64,000 bases of DNA from Ancylobacter pratisalsi. Lineage in GTDB: Bacteria; Pseudomonadota; Alphaproteobacteria; Rhizobiales; Xanthobacteraceae. The position numbers and the translations under genes are program-made. A model generated the notes under the pieces. That model searched no databases and had not been told where the DNA came from. It worked only from the letters and a program-made list of their open reading frames with translations. Location: assembly GCF_010669125.1 (NCBI RefSeq), contig NZ_CP048630.1, positions 3,220,001 through 3,284,000 on the forward strand, in the 5' to 3' direction. How positions within the stretch are numbered: position 1 is the stretch's first letter; each line of letters starts with the position of its first letter. Shown here piece after piece: positions 1 through 7,915 of the stretch.

Positions 1-417
1 AGCCGGACCTTCAAGGTTTCCAAGTCCATCACCGGGGTGATCGAGACCATCAAGCCGGGCAGCCTGCGGCGGATGCACTGGCATCCCAATGCGGATGAAT
101 GGCAGTACTGGATCAAGGGGCAGGGCCGGATGACGGTGTTCAACGCCGGCCCGCGTGCGCAGACCATCGATTTCCAGGCGGGCGACCTCGGTGTCGTGCC
201 CAAGAGCCAGGGCCATTACATCGAGAACACCGGCACCGAGGACGCGCAGGTGCTCGCGGTGTTCCGTGCGCCGGAATATGAGGAGATCGATCTGTCGAAC
301 TGGCTGACGCATGCGCCGCCGGAACTGGTCGCGCAGCACCTCAACATCAATCCGTCGGTGATCGCACGCTTCCCCAAGGGGGAGAACGGCATTCAGCCGG
401 CGGGCGGAAAGGGCTGA
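1..417 (+). CDS. oxdC: Oxalate decarboxylase-like bicupin, C-terminal part (5' truncated)
   Basis: The reading frame is open from base 1, so the gene begins outside the window and only about 138 C-terminal residues are seen. They form one cupin barrel with the metal-binding pattern H-W-H-P-N-A-D-E-W followed later by GHYIENTG; the two His, the Glu and the later His match the Mn ligands of bicupin oxalate decarboxylases, as does the ending with PPELV and HLN. Family members convert oxalate to formate and CO2. The convergent neighbour is an NAD-dependent formate dehydrogenase, which would consume the product. An in-frame GTG at 37 is not needed as a start because homology continues upstream of it. 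A related oxalate oxidase or other bicupin cannot be excluded because the first cupin is missing. Confidence 0.8.
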   Translation, partial: SRTFKVSKSITGVIETIKPGSLRRMHWHPNADEWQYWIKGQGRMTVFNAGPRAQTIDFQAGDLGVVPKSQGHYIENTGTEDAQVLAVFRAPEYEEIDLSNWLTHAPPELVAQHLNINPSVIARFPKGENGIQPAGGKG

Positions 418-446
418 GGCGCCCCGCCGTTCGCTCGGGGCGCCTC
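416..446 (+). terminator. Hairpin after the oxalate decarboxylase gene
   Basis: A perfect 11-bp stem (gaggcgccccg with cggggcgcctc, loop of 9) begins inside the stop codon. It lacks a real T-run, so it may act as a weak or bidirectional terminator between two convergent genes. Confidence 0.5.
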
Positions 447-476
447 TGTCAGTGACGGGAGAGGACCGGGAGAGAA

Positions 477-500
477 GCACCCGCCCCGGAGGGCGGGTGC
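477..500 (-). terminator. fdh: Probable fdh terminator hairpin
   Basis: A perfect 10-bp stem (gcacccgccc with gggcgggtgc) with the tetraloop cgga lies 11 nt past the fdh stop codon. Read on the minus strand it is followed by the pyrimidine-rich tail ttctctcc, which fits an intrinsic terminator for fdh. Confidence 0.6.
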
Positions 501-510
501 CGCGAGGGCG

Positions 511-1716
511 TCAGCTCGCCTTCTTGAAGCGCTGCGCCTCTTCCGAGCCGCCGGTCGCATTGCCCTTGGAATAGGAATGCGCGCCGGTGCCAGCCAGGGC
601 GCCGCCCTCGACGATGAGATACTCGTCGCGGATCGGCCGGCCTTCGAAGAAGCACTCGAGGATCTCGCGCGTGCCGGCCGCGTAACGCGCCTGCGCCGTG
701 AGGGTGGTGCCGGAAATATGCGGGGTCATGCCGTTAAAGGGCATGGTCCGCCACGGGTGATCCTTCGGCGCCGGCTGCGGGAACCAGACATCGCCGGCAT
801 AACCCGCCAGCTGGCCCGATTCCATGGCGCGGGCCACGGCGTCGCGGTCGCACAGCTTGCCGCGCGCCGTGTTGACGAGGTAGGCGCCGCGCTTGAACAG
901 CTTGAGCGTCTCGTCATTGATCATGTGCTCGGTTTCGGGGTGCAGCGGGCAGTTCAGCGTCACCACATCGCAGACCGGGTACATTTCCTCGCGCGTGGCG
1001 TGCCAGGTGAGGTTGAGTTCCTTCTCCACCGACTCCGGCAGGCGGTGACGGTCGGTGTAGTGCAGGTTTACGTCGAACGGCGCCAGGCGACGCAGCACGG
1101 CGAGGCCGATACGGCCGGCCGCGACCGTGCCGACCTCCATCTTTTCCAGATCATAGGCGTGGCTTACGCAATCGGCGATGTTCCAGCCGCCGTTCTTCGC
1201 CCAGTCGTGCGAGGGCAGATAGTTGCGCACCAGCGACAGGATCATCATCACCACATGCTCGGCGACGCTGATCGAGTTGCAGTAGGTGACTTCCGCCACG
1301 GTGATGTTGTTGTCGATCGCCGACTGAAGGTCGACATGGTCGGAACCGATGCCGGCGGTCAGCGCCAGCTTGAGGTTCTTCGCCTTGGCGATGCGCTCGG
1401 GCGTGAGATAGGCCGGCCAGAACGGCTGGGAGATGACGATGTCGGCATCGACCAGCTCCTTCTCGAACACCGAGTTCGGGCCGTCCTTGTCGGAGGTCAC
1501 AACCAGGGTGTGGCCGTTGGATTCAAGATATTTGCGCAGGCCAAGCTCGCCGGAGACCGAGCCGAGCAGTTCGCCCGGGGTGAAATCGATGGCATTGGGC
1601 GTCGGCAGGGTCTGTCCGCCGGGGTAACGCTCCATCTTGGGCAGGCCATCGCGGGCATAGCTGGTGGGGTAGCCGGTGATCGGGTCGTCATAAAGGACGC
1701 AAAGTACCTTCGCCAT
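511..1716 (-). CDS. fdh: NAD-dependent formate dehydrogenase (single-subunit, metal-free)
   Basis: Oxidises formate to CO2 with reduction of NAD in the cytoplasm. The 401-residue protein has the full length of the methylotroph-type D-2-hydroxyacid dehydrogenase-family enzymes. Key residues are all present: Asn147, the nucleotide-binding run around 196-204 (V-G-T-V-A-A-G-R-I-G), Asp222 that selects NAD over NADP, Arg285, Gln314 and His333. The chosen ATG has GAGGAG about 8 nt upstream; an in-frame ATG 19 codons earlier is ignored because the family begins at MAKVLC. It is monocistronic, followed by a hairpin, and convergent with an oxalate decarboxylase-like gene. It is the natural last step for the methylamine, FolD and PurU genes in 35682-49401, since PurU releases formate. 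Assignment is very secure. Confidence 0.98.
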   Translation of the reverse strand: MAKVLCVLYDDPITGYPTSYARDGLPKMERYPGGQTLPTPNAIDFTPGELLGSVSGELGLRKYLESNGHTLVVTSDKDGPNSVFEKELVDADIVISQPFWPAYLTPERIAKAKNLKLALTAGIGSDHVDLQSAIDNNITVAEVTYCNSISVAEHVVMMILSLVRNYLPSHDWAKNGGWNIADCVSHAYDLEKMEVGTVAAGRIGLAVLRRLAPFDVNLHYTDRHRLPESVEKELNLTWHATREEMYPVCDVVTLNCPLHPETEHMINDETLKLFKRGAYLVNTARGKLCDRDAVARAMESGQLAGYAGDVWFPQPAPKDHPWRTMPFNGMTPHISGTTLTAQARYAAGTREILECFFEGRPIRDEYLIVEGGALAGTGAHSYSKGNATGGSEEAQRFKKAS

Positions 1717-2001
1717 GCTGGCATCTCCTCGCTTCGGTGAGCGGAAACGCGTCGGCCGCGCAGACAACCGCATTGGCGCCGCGCGGAGGCGCGGGCCCTG
1801 GGCTGGTCAGCAATCGCCTGAACCCGGCGCGCGCCATCTGGTGATGCGCCAGCGCGACGGACGTTTCCGCATCGGCGTGGCGCGCGGCTTCAGATGTGCC
1901 GCTGCGCCGTCGATGGCCTGAATCTGGGGCAAGAGCGCGCGCGGTTCAAATTGAAAGGGCGGAACAATTGATAGACGGCGACGATGAAGTCGCGATTACT
2001 T

Positions 2002-2922
2002 TTAAATAGTCTCAATTGACATTAGGGAACCTTCCGGGTCGCGGGGCAGCGCGCGGGCCAGTTTCATCAGTGCGCCGGCGACCGGGCTCAGCGGCTCGCG
2101 ATCGGAAAGCACGAGGCCGATGGGCTGCGCATGCACGGGATCGACCAGCGGGATGCCGACAAGATCCGGGCTCTCGCCAAGGCCGCGCCAGCTCGCCTCC
2201 GGTACGATGCTGGTCCATGGTCCACGGCGCACGAAGCTCCACACCCCCATGAAGGAGCTGGTCTCGATGGCTGGCTGCACCGCCAGCCCCGCATCCCCCA
2301 TCACCTGGTCGATGATGCGGCGGTTCTGCATGTCGGCGGTCAGCAGGCACAGCGGCCGAGCCGCGGCCTCGGCCCAGCACAGGGTGCGCCGGCGCGCCAA
2401 CGGGTCGTCCCGCCGGGTGACGAAGACATAGCGTTCGACATACAGCTCCACGCGGCGAACCCGGTTCAGCGGCTCGTTCTCCAGATAGGTGATGCCTGCA
2501 TCGAGTTCGAGCTGGTCGAGCCCGCGCTGGATCGCCACCGAGCTCAGGGTGAGCATCTGCACCTTCACGTCGGGATGGCGGTCGTGAAAGCGGGCCAGCA
2601 AAGCGGGGGCTGCCGCTGTGGTGGAGGGGATGGCGCCGACCCGCAGCGTGCCCGAGAGCTGGCCGCCGGGCTCGGTGCGCTCCTGGCGCAGGCTCTCGTA
2701 ATCGGCCGCGATCTGGCGCGCCCAGCCCAGCACCCGCTCGCCCTCCACGGTGAAGCCGAGGAAGCGATGCCCGCGCACCACGATGGGCAGGCCAAGCTCC
2801 TGCTCCAGCTTGCGAATGCCGGCGGAAAGCGTGGGTTGCGACACGTTGCACGCCTCGGCGGCGCGGCCGAAGTGCTTCTCGCGGGACAGGGCGACGAGGT
2901 AGTGCATCTGCCGGACGAACAT
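2002..2922 (-). CDS. LysR-family transcriptional regulator
   Basis: A 306-residue LysR-type regulator: N-terminal winged helix-turn-helix (about 1-60, with HFGRAAEACNVSQPTLSAGIRK as recognition region) and a C-terminal periplasmic-binding-fold effector domain (about 92-295). It lies upstream of fdh on the same strand with a gap of about 285 bases. It is therefore not divergent from fdh, although LysR regulators next to formate dehydrogenase genes often control them. The effector is unknown; regulation of fdh is an inference from proximity. The last bases overlap no other gene. Confidence 0.9.
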   Translation of the reverse strand: MFVRQMHYLVALSREKHFGRAAEACNVSQPTLSAGIRKLEQELGLPIVVRGHRFLGFTVEGERVLGWARQIAADYESLRQERTEPGGQLSGTLRVGAIPSTTAAAPALLARFHDRHPDVKVQMLTLSSVAIQRGLDQLELDAGITYLENEPLNRVRRVELYVERYVFVTRRDDPLARRRTLCWAEAAARPLCLLTADMQNRRIIDQVMGDAGLAVQPAIETSSFMGVWSFVRRGPWTSIVPEASWRGLGESPDLVGIPLVDPVHAQPIGLVLSDREPLSPVAGALMKLARALPRDPEGSLMSIETI

Positions 2923-2963
2923 CGGGATTTCCTGCGTTGAAAAGGCGAGGCCGATGCGTCCTC

Positions 2964-3953
2964 TTATTCCTTTAGCGATACAGGATCAAAATAAGCCGCG
3001 ATACGGCGGTGAAACGCCTTCGGCCGCTCGGCGAACAGGCGCTCGCGCAGGCGCAGCGCCGAGAGCGCGAGGCGCTGCTGGCGCGCCTGCGCCGCGCTTA
3101 TGACGCCGGCCGGCCATTCCTGTTCGCCCGCGGGCGCGGCACCGGCCTGCTGCGCCGCAGTGATCTGACCGAGCAGCACGGCAAGGTCATGATGCTGGCC
3201 GAGTTTGTCGCGCAGGCGCTGGAGCTCGTCCTCCCACACCTTGCCAAGGCGCGGCCAGAACGGCGTCACCAGCGCCATCTGGTAGCGATGGGCGATGACG
3301 GCCTTGCGCAGGTCATGCAGGCTTTCGGGATCGTCCGTGTCGACGGGGCGCCGCCGCGCGCGGGCGTAATCGTCGCGAAGGGCGGCGAGAAGCGCCTTGT
3401 CCTTCATGCCGCCGGAAAGGCGAGGGGTGTCGATGAGGCACTGGTAGACAAGCGCGTCGAGCGCCGCCCGGTGCGGGCCGATGCCGCCTTCCGCGGCGCT
3501 CGGCGCCGGCACGGCCTCGGACGAGGGGGCATCAAGCGGGGCGGAAAGCGCCTGCGTGGCAGCCGCGGCGTGGGCGGTGTCGAGGCCGGCCTTGGCCACG
3601 AGATCATCGAGCGCGTCCTGCCGGGCGGCGTGATCGCGCGCTCCCGACAGGTGGCGTGCCGCTTCCGCCATGGCGCGGCCGAGGGCGCGGGCCTGCGCGC
3701 GCTCCCGGCGCCCGCGCACCAGCCGCAGCAGCGCGCGCAGGCGCTTGAACGCCTTTCTCAGGTCATGGACGGCCGTGACCGGGTCCTTGGTATCCAGCGC
3801 GGTCCGCGCCTCCTGGGCGGCGTCGAGAAGGCCATGGGCAAGCGGGCCGAGCGAGGCGCCAGCATCCGATACGCCGGTATCAGGAGTTGCCCCGGCATGA
3901 CGGGCATCGGCGCCGGTGTTATGAACAGCCCCCTCGCGGCTTCGGTCCCGCAT
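2964..3953 (-). CDS. CHAD domain-containing protein
   Basis: A 329-residue protein with two halves typical of CHAD alpha-helical domains. Each half carries the signature of conserved His with basic residues (VHDLRKAFKRLRALLRLV near 65-85, and LHDLRKAVIAHRYQMAL in the second half). CHAD domains bind inorganic polyphosphate. No triphosphate tunnel (CYTH) domain is fused here. The start at 3953 is chosen because GGAGG lies 6 nt upstream; an ATG 7 codons earlier overlaps that ribosome-binding site. The first 40 residues look disordered. It stands alone, with no obvious operon partner. The cellular role (polyphosphate granule association or phosphate metabolism) is family knowledge only. Confidence 0.85.
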   Translation of the reverse strand: MRDRSREGAVHNTGADARHAGATPDTGVSDAGASLGPLAHGLLDAAQEARTALDTKDPVTAVHDLRKAFKRLRALLRLVRGRRERAQARALGRAMAEAARHLSGARDHAARQDALDDLVAKAGLDTAHAAAATQALSAPLDAPSSEAVPAPSAAEGGIGPHRAALDALVYQCLIDTPRLSGGMKDKALLAALRDDYARARRRPVDTDDPESLHDLRKAVIAHRYQMALVTPFWPRLGKVWEDELQRLRDKLGQHHDLAVLLGQITAAQQAGAAPAGEQEWPAGVISAAQARQQRLALSALRLRERLFAERPKAFHRRIAAYFDPVSLKE

Positions 3954-4038
3954 TAAATTCCTCCATTTTCTCAATTGGTTATATCATCAATATCGATGCT
4001 GGCGACGTTCCGATGACAAAAAGTTGGCCTCCAGGCCT

Positions 4039-4066
4039 TTCAATTGGGCACCGGGATTGCTAGATA
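4039..4066 (+). promoter_or_regulatory. Possible promoter for the initiator tRNA
   Basis: TTCAAT and TAGATA are separated by 16 nt, giving a sigma-70-like promoter with a predicted start about 45 nt before the tRNA. Visual match only. Confidence 0.35.
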
Positions 4067-4117
4067 CCCCTCGTCGACACGAGGTTGCCCTGCCGGGCGC
4101 CGAAATGTCGGCTCTGA

Positions 4118-4194
<77 letters not shown>

Positions 4195-4206
4195 CTGATA
4201 CCGACA

Positions 4207-4238
4207 AACCCGCAGCCTCGGCTGCGGGTTTTGTTTTT
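4207..4238 (+). terminator. Rho-independent terminator of the initiator tRNA
   Basis: A perfect 10-bp stem (aacccgcagc with gctgcgggtt), tetraloop ctcg, then ttgttttt. This is a textbook intrinsic terminator 12 nt after the tRNA CCA end. Confidence 0.92.
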
Positions 4239-4269
4239 CTAGCGGTCTTTCCGATTGCTTGGCGCTAGG

Positions 4270-4412
4270 TCCATTCGAGGATGGTTCGCCGTGCAGCGCC
4301 GCGAACATCTCGCCTCGTTCATTGCCGGGCGCCAGCACGATCCGCTCGATCAGAATCCGCAAACTTCCGCTGCCTGACGCCTTTCTTCCGGCCGGTTGAG
4401 CGCGTTGACGTG
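4270..4412 (-). pseudogene. Remnant of a serine site-specific recombinase C-terminus
   Basis: Two minus-strand frames join into one recognisable piece. One reads HVNALNRPEERRQAAE (4365-4412); the other reads LRILIERIVLAPGNERG and then EMFAALHGEPSSNG (4270-4362). Together they resemble the C-terminal tail of large serine recombinases, where an AAE-x-LR-x-LIE-x-IVL segment precedes a LHG-x-L motif. A single missing base at about 4363 separates the two frames. No N-terminal resolvase domain and no stop in the expected place are present, so this is a degraded fragment of about 47 residues. It sits directly downstream of the tRNA terminator, suggesting an old integration scar. Nothing else recognisable lies between 4413 and 4603 apart from the palindrome at 4477. 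Confidence 0.6.
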
Positions 4413-4476
4413 CTCCCCGCGTGTGTCCGGCCAGAACGGGAGTCCTCTGGTTTTATGCTCCGTGGTTGATGAGATC

Positions 4477-4512
4477 GCAATGGGGTCGGGGGCATGCCCC
4501 CGACCCCATTGC
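4477..4512. repeat. Perfect 36-nt palindrome
   Basis: An uninterrupted inverted repeat with 18-nt arms: gcaatggggtcgggggca and its exact reverse complement, centred on the GCATGC in the middle. It lies between the recombinase relic and the 3' end of the reductase gene. There is no T-run on either side, so it is not a typical intrinsic terminator. It could be a recombination or REP-like site or a processing signal. Confidence 0.75.
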
Positions 4513-4603
4513 GCGGCGAGCCTGGCCGGGGTCTGTCCGCCGCGCTGTGCCACCCCGCACGCAGGCAGTCGCCGCTCTCCGTCTCGACGGACGCCCCGCC
4601 TGA

Positions 4604-5548
4604 TCAGAGATCGAGTGTCAGGCTGCCTCTGGCGCGGGAGACGCAGGGCATGAGGCGACTGGCACGGGCCTTTACGCCAAGTACCGCGTCGCGATGGATC
4701 ACATCCCCGCTCACATAGCCGCACTCGCACGAGCCGCACACACCGATCTCGCATGAAGAGCCACGCACGAAGTGATTGTCCCGCAACACCTCAAGCAAGC
4801 TGCGGTCCGCCGGAACATGGAGCTTGCGGCCGCTGGAGGTGATAACCACCTCGAAGGAGTCCGGGACGAAATCGGCATCCGACAGGGCTGCGAAATGTTC
4901 CCTGTGGTAGAGGTCGGCGGGAAAGCCCTGGGCGGCGATGGCCGTTTCAAGCGCCGCCGTCAGGCTGTTCGGGCCGCAAGCGTAGAGCTCGGCGCCCGCG
5001 GCCCGGGCCAGTAGCGTATGCACGTCGAGGCGCCGGCCTTCCTGCGAGAACCAGGTTGTCAGGCGGTCGCCGCACACGGCCCTCAGCTCGTCGAGAAGCG
5101 GAGCCTGCGCCGCATTCCTGGCGCAGTAATGGACGGTGAAGTCCGCTTCCCCCGCCGCCAGCACGCGGGCCATGGCGAGGATCGGCGTCACGCCGATACC
5201 GCCGGCCACCAGCACGTATCGCCCGCCTTTTCCATCAAGACCAAAATGGTTGCGGGGAGCGGAGACGTGAAGCTCCGAGCCTTCCCTCGCATGGTCATGG
5301 ATCCATTTCGAGCCGCCGCGTCCACCCGCCTCGCGCTTGACCGCGATGCGGTAGCGGCCGCGATCCTCCGGGTCGCCCCAGAGCGAATACTGGCGCACGC
5401 CGCCGGCCACCATTACGTCCACATGGGCGCCGGCCGTCCATGCCGGAAGCGCCGGCCGCTTGGGATGCTGCAGGTCAAGCATGAGGACGTCCGGGGTCGT
5501 CAGCCTCGCGCCGACGACCCGCAATTTCATGATAAGACGGTCACTCAT
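4604..5548 (-). CDS. PDR/VanB-family FMN and [2Fe-2S] oxidoreductase
   Basis: An electron-transfer reductase of 314 residues of the phthalate dioxygenase reductase/vanillate demethylase reductase type. In order: flavin-binding barrel with RQYSLW at 52-57, NAD-binding domain with GGIGVTP at 116-122 and YACGP at 189-193, and a C-terminal plant-type ferredoxin domain with Cys266, Cys271, Cys274 and Cys302. It would carry electrons from NADH through FMN to an acceptor protein. No Rieske oxygenase is nearby. The only enzyme encoded directly upstream is a MOSC protein, whose stop lies 3 nt before this start, so translation is probably coupled. I infer that the MOSC protein is its partner. It is the last gene of the dctPQM-ridA-MOSC operon. 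Confidence 0.9.
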   Translation of the reverse strand: MSDRLIMKLRVVGARLTTPDVLMLDLQHPKRPALPAWTAGAHVDVMVAGGVRQYSLWGDPEDRGRYRIAVKREAGGRGGSKWIHDHAREGSELHVSAPRNHFGLDGKGGRYVLVAGGIGVTPILAMARVLAAGEADFTVHYCARNAAQAPLLDELRAVCGDRLTTWFSQEGRRLDVHTLLARAAGAELYACGPNSLTAALETAIAAQGFPADLYHREHFAALSDADFVPDSFEVVITSSGRKLHVPADRSLLEVLRDNHFVRGSSCEIGVCGSCECGYVSGDVIHRDAVLGVKARASRLMPCVSRARGSLTLDL

Positions 5549-5551
5549 CGC

Positions 5552-6121
5552 CTAGTCCAACAACTCGATGACATCTCCCGGCCGGATCGTGCCGCTCGTC
5601 TCGATGCCGCAATTGAGGCCGGAGCGATTGTAAAGCGGCAGGAAGAGCGGGCGATCGAGTAGGTTTTCCAGATACTTGCAGGGAAAGTTGAGGCGCCCGC
5701 CACGCAGGACCACCTCGCCCACGCGAAAGCGCCGGCCCACCAGATGGTTGAGCGGCACTCCGCGCACGGTGAGATTGCGGCGGTGCTCCTCCGGCGCCAG
5801 CACCACCGGGCCCTCCTGGAGCGGCGGATCGTTGCGCGCAAGGGCATCGAGCGCTTCCTGCTCGATAAGCGTGATCTCGCGCACATCCGGGCGGGGCGAA
5901 TAGGTGCCGGTGCCGAGATAGTAGCGATCGCCTTCGATGCCGCGCCCAGCGACACATGTCGCCTCGGTCAGCTCCTCCATCTCGTAGCTCGCCGCGGGTG
6001 CGATATGGATGTGCAGCAATTCGCCCTTCCAGCCCGTGGTGCCGCCCTCAACGCCCAGTGCCGCCTGAGCGGCGGGATGGGCGAAGGCCTCGATCTGTTT
6101 CACGCTCGTCTCGTCCGTCAT
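5552..6121 (-). CDS. MOSC domain-containing protein (probable molybdenum-cofactor enzyme)
   Basis: A 189-residue stand-alone MOSC protein. It shows the conserved GRGIEGDRY at 59-67, a basic RRNLTVRG segment at 114-121, and Cys148 in RLNFPCKYLENLL, the residue that ligates molybdenum in MOSC enzymes. Family members (YcbX, YiiM, mARC) reduce N-hydroxylated compounds and need a flavin/iron-sulfur electron supply, which the next gene could provide. The start at 6121 has GAGGG just upstream; a longer frame to 6196 would overlap ridA and has no such support. It lies 7 nt after ridA. The substrate is unknown; a role in Moco sulfur transfer is the alternative. Confidence 0.85.
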   Translation of the reverse strand: MTDETSVKQIEAFAHPAAQAALGVEGGTTGWKGELLHIHIAPAASYEMEELTEATCVAGRGIEGDRYYLGTGTYSPRPDVREITLIEQEALDALARNDPPLQEGPVVLAPEEHRRNLTVRGVPLNHLVGRRFRVGEVVLRGGRLNFPCKYLENLLDRPLFLPLYNRSGLNCGIETSGTIRPGDVIELLD

Positions 6122-6128
6122 GGCACCC

Positions 6129-6512
6129 TCAATCGACACGCGCCGCGATGGCTTCGATTTCGACCAGCGCGCCCTTGGGCAGTCGTGCCACCTCAATGGT
6201 GGAGCGGGCCGGCGCGCTGCTGGGAAAGGCCTTGGCGTAGATCTCGTTCATTGCGGCGAAATCATCCATGTTCTTCAGAAACACGGTGGTCTTCACCACA
6301 CTGGCGAGGCTCGCCCCGCCCGCCTTCAGCACGGCCTCCAGGTTGGCCAGCGACGCCTTGGTCTGCGCCACGATCCCCTCGGCCAGTTCGCCGGTGGAGA
6401 GGTCTATGGGAAGTTGGCCAGAGACGAAGACGAGGTCGGCAAACGAGATGCCCTGGGAATAGGGGCCAGCGGCCGGGGCGGCCGCATCCGTCGCGATGAC
6501 GTTGCGTGACAT
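6129..6512 (-). CDS. RidA family enamine/imine deaminase
   Basis: A 127-residue YjgF/YER057c/UK114 protein. It has the N-terminal GPYSQG (16-21), SGQLP (31-35), Arg103 in the sequence ARST and Glu120, matching the substrate-binding Arg and catalytic Glu of RidA. The family hydrolyses reactive enamines and imines to ketones and ammonia. The start at 6512 has AAGGAG 8 nt upstream. Located between the TRAP permease gene and the MOSC gene, it suggests that the imported compound passes through an imine or enamine intermediate. It may belong to a RidA subfamily rather than the housekeeping RidA. Confidence 0.92.
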   Translation of the reverse strand: MSRNVIATDAAAPAAGPYSQGISFADLVFVSGQLPIDLSTGELAEGIVAQTKASLANLEAVLKAGGASLASVVKTTVFLKNMDDFAAMNEIYAKAFPSSAPARSTIEVARLPKGALVEIEAIAARVD

Positions 6513-6550
6513 GTGGCTCTCCTTGAGCTTGGTAGGTTTTTGGAAATGCC

Positions 6551-7915
6551 TCAGTAACCGAGGTAGGTCGGCAGCCACAGGACCAGTGCCGGAACGAGAA
6601 GGCACAGTAAAAGCCCGGTGAGCTGAAGCAGAGTGAAGGGGATGATGCCCTTGTAGATGTCGCCCAGGGTCAGATATCCCTGTCCGGCCTGGCGCAGGTA
6701 GAACAGGGCTGGCCCGAAGGGGGGCGTCAGGTAGGAGGTCTGGAGGTTGACCGCCACCGCGATGGCGAACCAGAGCAGGATACGGTCCTTCGGCACCGCA
6801 TCGCCGAAGTCCAGCTCCATCACGATGGGCCGGAATACCGGCAGAATGATCAGCGTGATCTCCAGCCAGTCAAAGACGAAACCCAGCAGGAAGATGATGC
6901 CCATCAGCAGGAAGAGCAGGGTCCAGTCGTGCAGGTCGAGAAGTTCGATGACGTGCACGATGGCATCGTCGCCTCCAAGCTCCCGGAAGACGTAGGAGAA
7001 AAGCGTCGCGCCGCAGAAGATGCCGAAGATCATGGCGTTGGTGAGCGCCGTGCTTTGCACCACATCCTTCAGCAACTTCAGCGAGAAGGTCCGGTTGAAG
7101 ACGGCCAGGACCGTGGCGCCGAAGGCACCGACGCCGGCCGCCTCCGTGGGGGTGGCAAAGCCGCAGATGATGGAGCCGAGCACCAGCACCACCAGCGCCG
7201 TCGGCGGGACGAAGCCGCGGATGATGAGGCCAATGAGGCTCTGCCCGTCCGCCATCGGCGCCTTCTCTAGCCGGGGCAGGCGATCGGGCTTCAATATCGC
7301 CATGACCACGATGTAGACGAGATAGAGTCCCGAGAGCAGGAAGCCGGGAATCACCGCGCCGGTGAACAGGTCTCCGACCGGGATCGCCAGAAGATCGCCC
7401 ATGATGACCAGCATGATGGACGGCGGGATAAGGATTCCGAGCGTGCCGGACGCGGCGATGACCCCGGAGGTGATGCCCTTGTCGTAGCCCCGCTCCATCA
7501 TGACCGGCAGGGCCAGGAGCGCCAGCATGACCACCGAGGCGCCGACAATGCCCGTGGTCGCCGCCATGATGGTGCCCATCAGGACGACGGACAGGGCAAG
7601 CCCGCCGGGCACCCGCCGCAGCAGCACGGAGAGGATCTCCAGCAGGTGCCGTGCCACCCCGCTGCGTTCCAGCATGATCCCCATGAAGATGAACATGGGA
7701 ATGGCGACCAGCACCAGATTGTCCGCGATCGAGCCCCAGATGCGGCTGACGACCAGAAACAATTGCGCCGGCACGAACAGATCGAGCATGCCGCCGACCA
7801 GGGCGAAGACGAGCCCCACGCCGGCGAGGCAGAAGGCCACGGGGAAGCCGGAGAACAGCACCAGCACAAGAAATGCCAGCATGGTCAACGGCAATGCGGT
7901 GTCGAATGCGCTCAC
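6551..7915 (-). CDS. dctM: TRAP transporter large permease (DctM)
   Basis: The 12-helix ion-coupled membrane subunit of a tripartite ATP-independent periplasmic transporter, 454 residues. The sequence is hydrophobic throughout, with family segments such as PIGDLLAIPVGDLFTGA-like and the closing PPFGPALFYLRQ region. The GTG start at 7915 is chosen because AGGAGG lies 7 nt upstream and the start overlaps the dctQ stop (GTGA), typical for coupled dctQM pairs; longer frames would run into dctQ. With DctP and DctQ it would import an organic acid or similar anion using the sodium or proton gradient. Confidence 0.95.
   Translation of the reverse strand: MSAFDTALPLTMLAFLVLVLFSGFPVAFCLAGVGLVFALVGGMLDLFVPAQLFLVVSRIWGSIADNLVLVAIPMFIFMGIMLERSGVARHLLEILSVLLRRVPGGLALSVVLMGTIMAATTGIVGASVVMLALLALPVMMERGYDKGITSGVIAASGTLGILIPPSIMLVIMGDLLAIPVGDLFTGAVIPGFLLSGLYLVYIVVMAILKPDRLPRLEKAPMADGQSLIGLIIRGFVPPTALVVLVLGSIICGFATPTEAAGVGAFGATVLAVFNRTFSLKLLKDVVQSTALTNAMIFGIFCGATLFSYVFRELGGDDAIVHVIELLDLHDWTLLFLLMGIIFLLGFVFDWLEITLIILPVFRPIVMELDFGDAVPKDRILLWFAIAVAVNLQTSYLTPPFGPALFYLRQAGQGYLTLGDIYKGIIPFTLLQLTGLLLCLLVPALVLWLPTYLGY

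Noticed and set aside
4350..4754. Possible minus-strand gene between the reductase and the tRNA
   Set aside because: It mostly overlaps the reductase gene in another frame and the palindrome; only its end resembles the recombinase tail, so I annotated the relic instead.
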